Source: Euonymus europaeus (Eukaryota > Streptophyta > Magnoliopsida > Celastrales > Celastraceae). Taken from it: a DNA stretch of 64,000 bases. A model generated the notes under the pieces. It was given only the letters and a program-made list of their open reading frames with translations. It ran no database searches and had not been told where the DNA came from. The position numbers and the translations under genes were made by a program. This document shows, piece by piece, positions 34,797 through 46,191 of this stretch. The stretch lies in the NCBI GenBank assembly GCA_963580455.1, contig OY756957.1, positions 28,798,501 to 28,862,500 of the forward strand, read 5' to 3'. Position 1 is the stretch's first letter. The number at the start of each line of letters is the position of its first letter.

Positions 34797-37700
34797 AAAA
34801 GGTTAGTTTTGATATATTGCCACTACGATTTCAATTCTAGATATGAATTACTAAATTCTTAGAATTCTCCATTTTTATCAATAATATTAGTTAAAGGCAT
34901 ACCATTTTTTAGTACTCCATACTCTGCTCATAATGCTGAACCTTAAACAGAAAATCTTTTATAATCTTTAAACAGGTTAAACAAATTCCTTCTAATAAAT
35001 TTTCCTTTCTCATATTTCATGTTACTGATTAATAAATTTTGTCTCCACTAGGGAAAGAAGAAGTTATGATTTGGACTTTTAGGAATTGGTTGTTTGTTTC
35101 ACTTGGAGAATTGCTGGCATTTGAAGGAAGGATATCACCATCTCACTGCAGTCTCGCATTTGAATGATTATAGTTTAAAAAGGTACTCTGCTTGCTTCCA
35201 CAAATTAGTCACATCTTCATTTATGGATTATCACCTTTGTTTCATTTCCTGTTTCTGTTCTTCCTTTTCATGTGTTTGTTTATGGTTGCAAGTTGAAGAG
35301 ATACTCCCTTCTTCTTTTTGGGGTGTCCCATGCTTTATGAGTGTCTATGAATCATTTCTTTCCTCAGTACATCTTTATAAAGTTTATTCTCTCTCAATTC
35401 ATGTTTCGCTTCCTCCCATTTTCTGTATATTCGCTGTTTTTAGACTCGCATTATTCTTTCCTGCCAAATGGGTAAACTTCATCCTGCTCATGATCATATG
35501 CACCGATATATGTTATAGTCCTGTCTAAAGCCTCGAAACAATAATGGTGAGCTATTGGCAGTTCATCCCAAACAATAGGACTTGCACTTTCATTATTTTC
35601 CCCTTATTTTGCTTCTCTTTGGATTTTGACTAACTACACTAGCTAAGGTGCCTGTTGTTTTGCATTCACTTTGTTCTAAATGGGTTGTTGGTGATTGGGG
35701 TTTTTGAAATCTTCCATTGTGATTGTGGAATATGAATTATATCACATATAACCTCTCTAATTACTGCATGTTGACCTGGTGGGATATGAATCAAAATCTC
35801 TCTAAATCTCCACTTGCCTTACACTGTTGTTTTATTAGTTTCCAGGATATTACTTTTCAGTTACAACTCTGCATTGTTTTACCAACCTTTGTGAGAATAC
35901 CCTCGAGCTTCCGAATATCCTGCTACTACACAGGTTAGTTAACCCTCACTTTACTCCACAACCATCAAAGACATTTTTAACTTCAACAACTACTCATTTT
36001 GTTGTCTTCCTTTTGGTTTGTTATGCATATATGTTGATTGGGATGCCATTAGACATTGTGCATGCTTCAATATTTCATATTTGTTTATATTATTTATGTT
36101 GTTGTTCTACTTGAGATTATGTTTGAATTTTAAAAATGCCAACACTCAATAATAAGTGTATAAGTGGATGAATTACACCTCCAACTTGCTCTAATTTCTC
36201 ATATTATATGATCATTTATTTCTCTGTCTAAGTAATATTTCCTCTATTGGCTGTAGCATCTTCTTTACCATTATTCAACGCTCCAATTTTGGTGTATTTC
36301 CTGGGAGAAACAAGACCATCATCCTACTTCAGGGTGATCACATTTTGTAATACCCATCAGTTTGCATGAAGGCCAACATCTCCTCTGCTTTTTTCCTAAT
36401 ACATTTATATACTTCTTCTGCAGGAAAGTTGTGGAGTGACCATGGTCTATTATACAGACAAAATTTTGACAGTTCTGGAACAAAAAAATAGACACGATGG
36501 AGCCAAGAAATGAGGGTCAAAGGGCATCAGATATCATCCCATTTAGTGCACACATTTTCTACCACCATTGTTTCTTCAACCAGATACACTTCCCTATCTT
36601 GACGGATGATTGAGGTAGGTTACAATCATTCCTTTCCGGCTACTACATGACTACATACTGAAATTAAAAAAAAAATTAACATAGTTTTCCCACGATACAG
36701 TATTAAAAAATTAAACGACACTGGAAGTATGATTCCAGCTCATACATCATCCATGTTATAATAGAGTTTCATTACAATTTTCTGCATTTTTTGTTGGACG
36801 ATATAATCATTTTTGTTGCTCTACTATCAGGGTTTTAACTTCATTTATTGCCACAATCATGTTCCCTTTGACATCGACAAAAATACTTAAAGAACTTATT
36901 TGCATAATGAATTTGAGTTTTTGTGTTTCTTGAATGAAAATGATGAAATATTGCATGGCAGTGGATTGTACATACATTTTTGGTTTGTTTCAGAGGTCAG
37001 AGGTATATCAAGCAATGCAATGACGGTGACCTCTCTGCCTTGGGGAAATTCCTAATGGTTGAAGACTCTGAAAATTTAGATGCTCCTAATAGTACCTTCT
37101 GTTTGTTGTTCAAATTATGCAAATACTGTGTACTTTGAATATGCTTTTACAAATGGTCTCTACTGACCATCTTTTATTCCCAGCCATGTTAAATCATTTC
37201 TTTCATTGGTTCTACTGCAAGAAAAACTTTTAACTTGTACCGATAATTGAAAATATATTGTTCCGTTTATTCACAGCTTTAATATGAGTGAGTGGTTTGT
37301 TTGAAGGCTGATTCTGATTTCCTCCTGCATTTTTTCCGTAGATTTCCCCAGGCTGTTGGTTTGTTAATTTCAAATGCTGCAACTAAAACTCTCCTTTGAA
37401 CTGAGCTAAGCCTGTACAATTCTGCTTTGGATCATTGCTTTTATTACAATGTTACAATTCTTGGTCGGTACTTTGCAAATGTCCACTTCTTTGTAAATGT
37501 CCACTTCTCCATTTATATAAACCCTAGCACACATATCCTATCACATTTATTTAATAACCATTTAAACTGTGGTAGAACATAGATGAAGAGCAGCAATAAA
37601 ATCAATCAAAAAAAAAGAGCAGCAATAAAAAGGCAATTGGATAAACAAACACATTCTATAGAGTACGATGAAGTAAAACTAATACATAAATAAGTCAATA

Positions 37701-37934
37701 ACTAACCCCTTCAACTACCAAAATAACCTTGCAAATGAACCACAAGCTAGACAAGCCAGATTGCTCCCAGAAGATCTATTGGGAACAACTAATACTATCC
37801 TATTAACTTAACCCATATAGTTTTTCACCTAACAAAATAACCTTACAAGATAAACAAAAGCTTTCTAAACTAGCGGTGAATTAAGGGCAAAAAAACCTAC
37901 ATGAATCGCTAAAACCATGTAGGCCAACAAAAAT
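34797..37934. other. Helitron interior between RepHel and the antisense gene
   Basis: T-rich, intron-like sequence. The longest ORF (plus strand 35094-35528, 144 codons) is hydrophobic and low in complexity with no recognisable domain; I treat it as chance. There may be 3' untranslated exons of RepHel here. Nothing else is supported. Confidence 0.4.
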
Positions 37935-38710
37935 TTAGTTACGAAAACCAGTTGTTGTAACAGCATCGCGAACAGGCTTCACTGAAGCAATGGCAGCAAG
38001 TCGGGGAGAATACCTCTTAGCAGAAGAGGAAGTTTCACCATAAAACAAATCAGAAGGCATTTCAGGTGTTGAGAACTACAATTAAAAAACATATGAAACC
38101 AGTAAATGATATATAAAAAAATCATATTAACACTGAATTAGATAACATACCTTGTGCTTCTTGGGCAAAGGGACATAAAAGCTAGGATCATCACTTGAAC
38201 CAACACCAGAAGATGATATATTAACCTCATCAATTTCAACATCACTCGAAGGAATCCACACATCTTCAACCTCCGATGATGAACTATCGACGTTAATGCT
38301 AGGATAGATAACAAACATGTTTACAAACCCTTGAACAAACCCAGTGATTGCCATCTTCATAAAATCATCATTTCCTCTTATTTCAAATACACCATTCGGG
38401 AATAGCCTGCAACAGCTCTGGTATTTGAGAGACACTTTGCTTGAATCAATATCCAAGCGAACTTTTAGATATGACATAAGAATATCCAACCTCCATGAAC
38501 ACAAATCCACATCATACAAACTATTGATGATACCACCAACATACTTGCCAGATTCATCGACTAAACAACCTCGATTATATATATAGATGTTGAACCTTCC
38601 CGGAATAGGCATTCTACAAAGAAAAAAGAAAGCAAATTTACACAAATACAGAATGACATCTGGAAGAAAGGGAAAAAAAACAAATGAACTACAAATACAT
38701 ACACGTTCAT
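37935..38710 (-). CDS. Antisense accessory gene in the Helitron, MULE N-terminal-like (function unknown)
   Basis: Three exons with GT/AG borders, 38710-38703, 38613-38151 and 38075-37935, keep one frame and give 203 residues. It starts MNVMPIPGRFNIYIYNRGCL and ends TTTGFRN. Residues about 8-105 (GGIINSLYDVDLCSWRLDIL, then SLKYQS...FPNGVFEI, then DDFMKMAI) resemble by style the N-terminal, PB1-like region of plant Mutator transposases. A Ser/Asp/Glu-rich acidic stretch follows, then a basic tail (PLPKKHK...RYSPRLA). There is no MULE catalytic core, so it is not a transposase. It lies between RepHel and RPA on the opposite strand. It could be a captured host or MULE fragment that stayed open, or a Helitron-borne regulator. 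The fold assignment is tentative; the ORF and splice frame are seen directly. Confidence 0.5.
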
Positions 38711-39926
38711 TTTGAAGAAGATGAGAGACTGAAACAAACTTAGACGCTGTACAGGGAGAACAAAGCTGAAGACTTTAAACGATAGGCTTCACAAAAATTC
38801 TCTTCACAACAATATTTAGGATGACGTAAGATTTACTTTCTCAAAAACAAAACTTTTGACTATATACTTAAGACTTTAAGGAAAGAAAAACTAGGCAAAA
38901 AGTAAACACTAATAAAAACAAACAATGACATAAAGTGAACATTATCCTACTACAATTATGAAAACTTTAACACACTATAGGCCACAAAAGTCATGGATAT
39001 CTCTAAACCATATACACCCACCGTGTACTACAACCACAATTTATCCAAACTTCTTTACACGTACAACAACCCTATTTGCTACAACATGAAAACAAACGCA
39101 AAATAGAAGATAATATATCAAATGTATTACCAAACAAGCACACAAACCATGCACATCACCGAAAAAGGTGTCCCTGCATTAACTCAAAAAAAAGACAAAA
39201 CAAGAATATACATGGAAAAAAAAAGAGATCAAGTACGGGAACAAGATGATAGCATCATAGACTGAAAATAAGTGGTACAAAAAAAGCCAAGCCACAGTAA
39301 CCATAAAGGCACAAAAATCTACCTACATGGACCAACAAGTTTAGTTCATACAACTACTGTATTGTACTTGCAAACTTTATGCAAAAATGCTACTTACATG
39401 GACATCACAAAGCATATACACCGACAGTATACTACTTCAAACCTTTATAAAAAAACCACTACACGTACAACAACCCCTATGATTTAAAAGAAAAGTAGAC
39501 ACCAGGAGATAATACCAAATGTATTGCTAAACAATCACACAACCTATACACATCACAATAAACAACTGACATAACAGTACTCGAACTTTGGATCACAATA
39601 AATGCTCAGACTAAAAAACAAAAAAAAATGAAAAAGGCCAACCCATTCTCTATGGAAAAGAAGTTCTACCGTTAAAAACCATAAAATACCATTTCTCATT
39701 TCAAAAACACAACTACTCTGAAAAACCTATCAACTTCACAAGACTAATTGATCCAAGAGAGTCCAAAAGAATCAGTGCTTTCTAGCATCCACAAAACTTC
39801 AGTCAACAATCTTGGTATGTCACTTTCTTATATAAAGAATAATTCACTTCATGTTGTTTAATCTCTTTCTATAAACTAACTTCTTTCAGAACTGTAACAA
39901 ATTTTCTACAACAGCTACAACGAAAA
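38711..39926. other. Helitron interior between the antisense gene and RPA
   Basis: A-rich sequence with a diverged direct repeat of about 125 bp (39045-39165 and 39440-39565, both carrying TACACGTACAACAACC and AATGTATTGC/ACC-type words). It is the only space for divergent promoters of the antisense gene and RPA. No ORF supported. Confidence 0.4.
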
Positions 39927-42093
39927 ATGCAGACAACACCGCTATCGGAACTACAAGTTGGACAACGACGATGCCAAATCACATGCAGATTAACCAGATT
40001 ATGGAACTCAACAAATCCTAATATGCACGACCAACTCATGAGTGTCGACTTCATGCTCATAGATGCCAAGGTAAACAAATATAAAAACATCAAATTTCTT
40101 ACATGTTTATATTGACAGGGGAAAAAAACTGCCACTCTTACTCTTTAAAAAATGTGTTCAGGGTACTGCAATCCAAGGGTCTATGAGGAAAGAAGATGCA
40201 TCAAGAATCACAGCCATCTTCAAAGAAGGGCAGACCTATACTATAGCAAACTTCACAGTCACAGAGGCAAGGAAAACATTCAGGGTATGTCCCCATAACA
40301 ACATCATAAAGATCGGCACTTGGACAATCATAAGGGACTGCCCTGAAGCTAATGCTACAATTCCGTTTGACTCCTTCCATTTCATAGCTGAGGAAGACAT
40401 TGAAGGTAGATTATACGATGATATCTATCTTACAGGTAAAAAAAAAATTATATTTTTTTAATATATTAAAATCGCTTTCAATTCATTTACACCATGAATA
40501 ACAAAACACAAAAACAATAAATTCAATGATATTTCATCCAGATATAATAGGTGAACTGGTGAAAGTTGAAGAAGTTGCCCCAGTTTACGCAAATGGGAGA
40601 CAAGTGCCAAAGAGAAAGCTAACAATGCATTTGGCAAGGTATGTTTCTTAAAAGATACAATAACAAAATACATATCAAAAGATAGACAATATATAATACA
40701 TATTTTATTTTATTGAAATATGCAGCACTAGAAAAATAGCAGTAACATTGTGGGGCAAAAAAGCAGAGAGTTTCCATGAAGACCACCCGTTGCAACACCT
40801 ACAAGGAAAACCAATAATAGTACTCTTCACCTCGCTCACTGTACGAACATTTGAAGGTATGTATCAAATCGTAAACAAATATTTTCATTACAGTTTTTTA
40901 AGTTGATCATAAAATATACAGCGGAGACGACATTATCAACCACATCAGCCACCAAAATTTACATTAACCTACAAATTCCTGAGGTATCCACTTTCCAATC
41001 CAGGTATATCTTATTAAACCAAATATTATTTACACATGCATATTTTACCACAGAACAAGAAATTAACTAACTCATCTATGTTTAAGGCTGTTATTTCCCA
41101 GCGAATTAATAATATCAGATCACTTGGAGCAAAAATCAGAAAGCCAACATATCATTTCTCTAAATGATATAACAACTATTGAAGAAATGCTTCAGCTGGA
41201 TAGAATATCAGACTTGGTATATAACTGAAAAAAGTAGGTATAACTTTCGGGAAAATTATATTTCTCACAAAAAATATCACCATGTACAGGACAAACAATT
41301 CTCATGCCAAGGAAAGATAACAGAAGTAGATGGCTCTGTTGGTTGGTGGTACAACGCATGCCAAAAATGCAGGGCAGGAGTGGACAATGACAACGGAAAA
41401 CTGTCTTGTAGAAAATGCCCCTCGGTGGGAATCCTACCAATTCCGTGGTAAGAAACAATTACATACAATTCTTCCTCATTTCAAAAAGCTAACAAAACTC
41501 ACAAATACTTAATCTAGGTACAAGCTCTCAGTTAATATCAAAGATGACACAACAGTTGCGAAATTCCTGTTGTTTGGAAGACAAGTAGAAAGGCTGCTCA
41601 AAATACCGGCTAGCCAATTATCTCAACTGCCAGGATCAGATCAGAATGTTACTCCTCCAATAATGCAGCAGCTAATCGGGGAAAAACTATTATTCAGAGC
41701 ATCCATTAATGAAAGAGATGACAACCCAGACACTCTCAGCTTTAAAGTTGCCAAAGTATTTGATCAAGATATAGCTGCACAAATAACATCCAATGAATCA
41801 TTGAATCAGCCACCAGAGGAGACAAGAAACGAAGATGAAGGAAAAAAACAAGACAGACCCAAAGAAAAAAGGTACAACCATAATGGAAAAAATGCTGCTA
41901 TTAAACATACTATAACCATTGTACACTTTAGTATATTGTCTACATCATGCAAACTGATAACAACAAAAACATTTGAAGCAGGCATTCCAGCTCATCAAGC
42001 GATACATTAATTAAGGAAGGGAATGAAAAGAAACAACGCCTCATCCAACGCAAGAAGCAGACTGGAATAATAATCAGGGAACCAAGTGATTAA
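39927..42093 (+). CDS. RPA70-like single-strand DNA-binding protein of the Helitron
   Basis: Nine exons can be read: 39927-40070, 40162-40435, 40542-40638, 40726-40856, 40922-41003, 41087-41216, 41290-41447, 41518-41871 and 41982-42093. All introns have GT/AG ends and every join keeps frame, giving 1482 nt and 493 residues with a single terminal TAA. It has OB-fold segments in the order of replication protein A large subunit: LSELQVGQRRCQITCRLTRL at the start, then GTAIQGSMRKEDASR and ARKTFRVCP, then RKLTMHL and IAVTLWGKKAESF. A DBD-C-like domain follows with a C-X2-C pair (YNACQKCRAG) and a second (LSCRKCPS). It would bind single-stranded DNA during rolling-circle replication; RPA genes are known partners of RepHel in plant Helitrons. 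The short Lys/Arg-rich C-terminus may help nuclear import. Confidence 0.85.
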
Positions 42094-43060
42094 GAGGATA
42101 GCAGGTATTACATTATCTAAATATAGCTTTTGTATTAAATAGCCGCATAAGCCACTAAACTGTCAGAGGCAAGATCCAAAGTAGCATCACTCAACCCAAA
42201 CACTCTTTGGAAGTATTTTGTAATAGTTTTTGAGATCCAAACACTACAACTCATAAGGAGAATCAAATGTAAGAATTGAAACATCTGCATATAAAGCTTT
42301 TGTTAAACAACTGCTTCAAATGAATTCTATCATTACATTATTTTCTAAACTATCGTACATTCCTCATTCTGTTAATCGCATTGCATATGAACTTCTTACC
42401 ATAATAAATTAGTTCTAAAGTTTTTTAAAAATAACTGACAAACAAAACTACCTATTCTAAATTAAAGCACTTGATATTGCAAGCACATTACTCTAATAAT
42501 GTGTTACACAATAATTTGATTCATAGTTAAAATAGCTCTGTCCGGATCTCTACCGGCAATACCCAACTAATTCACCCGTAGTTACAAGCTCGCTTATCGT
42601 TTTAGGCGTATATACAACCTTCAATCAACACCAGTAAATTCACCCACCACCCTCACATCTGCTTTTCGCCAAATTCTCATCTCAACCGTCCACACTAATT
42701 TACCACATTTGCATCCTGCCCAAACAAACCACAGACCTTTGCCATCCATATCGCTTGCATGTACTATTGATATTGGCGTCACTCCATTTCCTGCTTAAAT
42801 GGACAGCCGCTGGAGAAACTGCAGCATAATAGATTTCCTCACCACAACTCTTCATACTTCATAACTTTACTACAGCTATATATCAAATAAAAACTTCAAT
42901 CTAACGCTACTTTCCGGTACCATCAAAATTATACTACGCTATTACTAAACATGGATTCAAAATATTTTCAACATTAACAAAAATCGTCTTTACTTTCATA
43001 CAATTAAAATCCTACATATGAAACTACTACAAAAATATAATTTCTGCTTCACACCATAAC
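42094..43060. other. Helitron 3' subterminal region
   Basis: AT-rich with a C-rich island near 42600-42700 (CACCCACCACCCTCACATC). No ORF of note. It probably holds the RPA terminator and 3' cis sequences of the Helitron. Confidence 0.4.
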
Positions 43061-43088
43061 CCCGCAGCAAAGCGCGGGTTACTGCTAG
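43061..43088 (+). other. Helitron 1 3' terminus: hairpin and CTAG
   Basis: Stem CCCGC (43061-43065) pairs with GCGGG (43074-43078) over an 8-nt loop. Six bases later the element ends CTAG (43085-43088), followed by T. This is the rolling-circle termination signal. Confidence 0.88.
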
Positions 43089-43553
43089 TTTCATATATGT
43101 CTGATAGAGCCATTTTTGCCGAGCAGTATCATATTTTTATTTTGATTTTGATTTTTGACTTGAGGAGCAGTGAAGGCTAAAATGTTGATATATGAATTTG
43201 TTAATTGTGAGTCTAATATGATTTGTTAATATATGAATTTGTGACGGTATAAATTGTGAATTGTGAATTATTCAAAACATGTTTTTGGAATGTAAAAAAA
43301 TGTGAAATCTCTTTTTCGCCCTTGTCGATCGGTTCAACCGTGAACCGGTCATCACACCGACTCGATGACCGGCACGGTATTGAAAACATTGGTCCAAAGC
43401 TGTGAAAGACCGGAATAGAGCTGGACCGGGCCCAACAAATAATTTGATTATATGTAATGGAAATCCTTACACGTACACATATAAGCATAGACTAGGGTCT
43501 ATAGACAGTAATCAGGCTCCACCATGAGTTACAGGCACTAATAAGGCTCCCCA

Positions 43554-43932
43554 TTATCGCCCAATAAGACGGCAAAGCAGCAAGCAATCCACGTAGAGTT
43601 GGATGTGGACGTTCTCCTCAATGGCCAGCTTGTTCTCCTCGAGCATTCGGGCGGCTTCGGATTCCATCTCTTCCACTTTGGCTTTCATATCGTTTATCAG
43701 ATTCTTCATGCGTTCTGTTTCTGCTCTCTTCTTTGAAACCTTGGCACTCAGCTTCTCGACTGTAGCCTTCATTCAGTTTTGATGGGGATAAGAAATGACA
43801 AGTACCTGTTAAAAATTTAAGGGAAAAAATTCGATTGATAAGAAATCTAATGGTACGGACCTCAAGGCTCTTTGTCTTTTTCCTAGAGCGCAAACGTATT
43901 CCAGTACTGGATTTGACCTTTTTCTGTGTCAT
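43554..43932 (-). CDS. Small coiled-coil protein, family A copy 4 (altered C-terminus)
   Basis: The main exon 43772-43554 encodes 72 residues, starting MKATVEKLSAKVSKKRAETE, nearly identical to copy 3 through the helix. It then diverges to CLLLCRLIGR where other copies read CMLLAFLFG, the result of small indels at the end. The upstream exon (43932 down to 43861) encodes MTQKKVKSSTGIRLRSRKKT plus four residues and ends CTTGAG|GTCCGT. The same frame is open further upstream to about 44034. This copy lies just beyond the hAT/Helitron insertion and belongs to the second long unit. Whether the changed tail matters is unknown. Confidence 0.5.
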
Positions 43933-44357
43933 AACGGAGATGAGTGATCCCCTCGCGTGATTACCTATATTTTGGAGAGGCAGAGATTTGTCATTATTGT
44001 CAAAATTCTTGACGCGGAAGTTCATGATAGCCATTCAAATTGATGAATGTTTATGAAGAGGAAGCGAAGGAGAATTTGCAGGGCAGGGGAGGAACAGAAA
44101 TTCGGGTCAAGACTCGGTGACTCTAATATTTTCTAGTGTAGAATGGAATGAAGAGGAGAGGGAAGGAGAAACACTACCTTCAGTCATTTCTTGCGAGTTA
44201 TTTCTTGGGAGATTAGGTTTTCTTCTGCTGCGTTTCTAAAATTGGAGGGGATGCATATATTTATACTAATGGATGGTGGATGGATGGATGGTTTGGGGAT
44301 TTGGACGCTTGCGTGACTTTCTGAACCAACTCTTTCTTTGAATAATTTTTGAAATAA

Positions 44358-45062
44358 GAGTAATTGTAATGGTAAATTTTTTATGGGGAAAGAGGTAATG
44401 TAAGAGAATGTGTGTTTTTGTTGATTTTATTGTATTGTGAGATTTGTTTTGTTGATGTGATTAAGTATTTTGTGTAAAATATGTGAGACTCGGTATTGAT
44501 TTTTGTATAATTTTGATGGAGAATAGATGGAGGAATGAGAGATTTGATGCATTCTTAGAGCATCTCCAATGTAAGTGTGTATATTTGAGTATATAAAGTG
44601 ATATATACATTTTGAATAATGATTTTTTGGGATGTAAATATTTTGTGTTGCAATGGTAGGATGTATAATTAGAGATGCATATTACATATTCTTCATTATC
44701 TTCAATATTCTTGCTTCTTTGAGGTGAAAATTATAGTTATGTTTCTTACGTTTTTATTCAACCTTGCTATAATTGGAAGCTTGAGTTGTATATTTATATC
44801 TCCAACTCATAAAAATATATTTTACAACCCGAGATGCATCTAGGGTTGGAATGACCAATTTAAATATATTAATGTGTATAATGATAATTGGGCCATATAC
44901 ACACTCATATACATCCACCATTAGAGATGATCTTAATAAGAGAATGTGAAAATGTATAAAAATTTGTATTGATATGATTATATTGAGAATCGTGTTTGAG
45001 TGATACAAATAAATATATAGTTGATTTATTTTTCTTTTGTGTATATATTACTACAATTGCTC
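44358..45062. mobile_element. Tourist-like MITE containing a second MITE
   Basis: Ends GAGTAATTGTAATGG and, inward from the right, GAGCAATTGTAGTAA, flanked by TAA on both sides (44355-44357 and 45063-45065). Without the nested element it is about 327 bp, near the size of the relative at 15770-16123. The copy at 21822-22186 is its paralogue in the other unit. Confidence 0.7.
44558..44932. mobile_element. Nested Tourist-like MITE
   Basis: The 375-bp element has ends GAGCATCTCCAATG and, from the right, GATCATCTCTAATGG, with TTA on both sides (44555-44557 and 44933-44935). The uninterrupted site is preserved in the paralogous MITE near 22012 (CCTATTAATAGGAGAATG). GAGCATCTCCAA ends are typical of plant Tourist/PIF-type MITEs. 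Confidence 0.8.
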
Positions 45063-45065
45063 TAA

Positions 45066-45802
45066 ACCTATCGTTTTCGGTCCCCACAATCGCGCGCCAC
45101 TCGTTTCAAGTCGCGCGATACACTTGAAAGTTAAAACAGTTGAACTTCACTTGCAGCTTAAGTGTCCTTCCCATGGGGTAGGGAGAGGAATTAGACGTAT
45201 CTGCTTACTTGTCGAACATTTGTTTAGACAAGTAAGCGCGCACACACATGCATACAGATCCTGTCTGTCTCTCTCATGCAAGACTTTCGAAACACCGGCC
45301 ACCTTCACTGCACTTGTGAGTACATGCATGGTAGCATTACCAATTCTGGAGACAGCCTTGTTGTATTAAATTGTTTGATTTTGAGAGGATGAGAGAAAGT
45401 GATTGCAGAAAATGGTCTCTGTATTTCACTTATTGGTTTCATACACTGCAGCAGCACTTCATTTAAAGATATAGATAGAAAAACACAACTCTAGTAAAAT
45501 TTTCTAAACATCTTACTACCACTTAATGCCTTACACGTGGCTATATCATGCCACATACATTTCTCAAACATACCTGTTAAACACATATGAAGCACGTGTC
45601 TCTATATATTCTCTAACAGGTATATTTGGGAAGAGGTCAATGGGAAGAAAGTACATGCATCCGTACATGTGCCCTTCCTGCTCCCTACCACATCCTTGGA
45701 TTAATTGTCCATCTCAACTCATCAAATCAATGGCAATCAAAGAAATATGAATTTTGTCTGTGAAATATAAAAACAGCAGAAGCTTATAAGGAATTGATGC
45801 TA
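45066..45802. repeat. Unit flank before Helitron 2
   Basis: 45066-45400 repeats 22190-22690 (CGATTCTGGAGACAGCC-type block). 45400-45802 is unique in this window and has no ORF I would call. Confidence 0.45.
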
Positions 45803-45854
45803 TCAATACATATATATAAAGTGGTAGGTTTTCAGCCCACCACAGAGCCACTCA

Positions 45855-46191
45855 CGCGACTACCTTCTGTTCAATAAAATGTCCGCGAATTGTCTCCGTA
45901 ACTGGCCTCGGAAAACGACGTCGTTGGCCCAACCATGCGTCCCCCAGACAACAGTGAAAGCAAACCTAGCTACACCTATCCTCTACTCGCCATTTTCACC
46001 GGCTTCTTACAACCGCCTGATTGACGACCTCTACTACACCCCTACCCTCGGATAACCTTCTCAATTCGCTCTACCTCTCTCCACCGAATTTTTCCCCCAC
46101 GCTGCGTCCCCTATCGTCTCTAGGTTTGTGCCTTCTAGCTTCACCGAAGACGATCGCCACTTTCAACCCCTCTGGTGTTCGTATTCGCCTG
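45855..46191. repeat. Helitron 2 5' segment, inverted copy at 47779-48134
   Basis: A C-rich segment (CGCGACTACCTTCTGTTC ... TTCAACCCCTCTGG) reappears in reverse complement at 47779-48134 with moderate divergence and small indels. It looks like a captured promoter/5' leader and has open but unrecognised frames. The inverted pair is about 1.6 kb apart and could fold into a long RNA hairpin if transcribed through. Confidence 0.75.

Larger units (their letters stand above)
26992..43088 (+). mobile_element. Large, apparently autonomous Helitron
   Basis: The 3' end is clear: a GC hairpin (CCCGC...GCGGG, 43061-43078), then CTAG (43085-43088) followed by T. The 5' end is less sure. I prefer TC at 26992, preceded by A (TCAATTACTAAAATTATACAG), because it leaves a hAT remnant of ordinary size and starts a continuous leader. 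A second candidate is TC at 27727 (TCTACCTTATTATAAAAC). Inside are an intact RepHel (30339-34796), an intact spliced RPA70-like gene (39927-42093) and an intact antisense gene (37935-38710). Insertion between A and T, with no target duplication, is Helitron behaviour. It probably transposes by rolling circle. Confidence 0.85.
26510..43391. mobile_element. Non-autonomous hAT-like element split by a Helitron
   Basis: Imperfect inverted ends read CAATGTTTTTGAAGCCGGAC from the left and CAATGTTTTCAATACCGTGC from the right, each followed by CCGG-rich sequence. Flanks GTCCACAG (26502-26509) and GTCCAAAG (43392-43399) form an 8-bp target duplication with one mismatch, the hAT signature. The empty site GTGTCCACAGCTGTGAAAG is preserved at 20865-20883. 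Removing the Helitron leaves about 480 bp plus 300 bp, a normal size for a non-autonomous hAT. No hAT transposase is visible. Confidence 0.75.

Noticed and set aside
35094..35528. 144-codon ORF in the Helitron after RepHel
   Set aside because: Hydrophobic, T-rich composition typical of chance frames in intron-like DNA; no domain.
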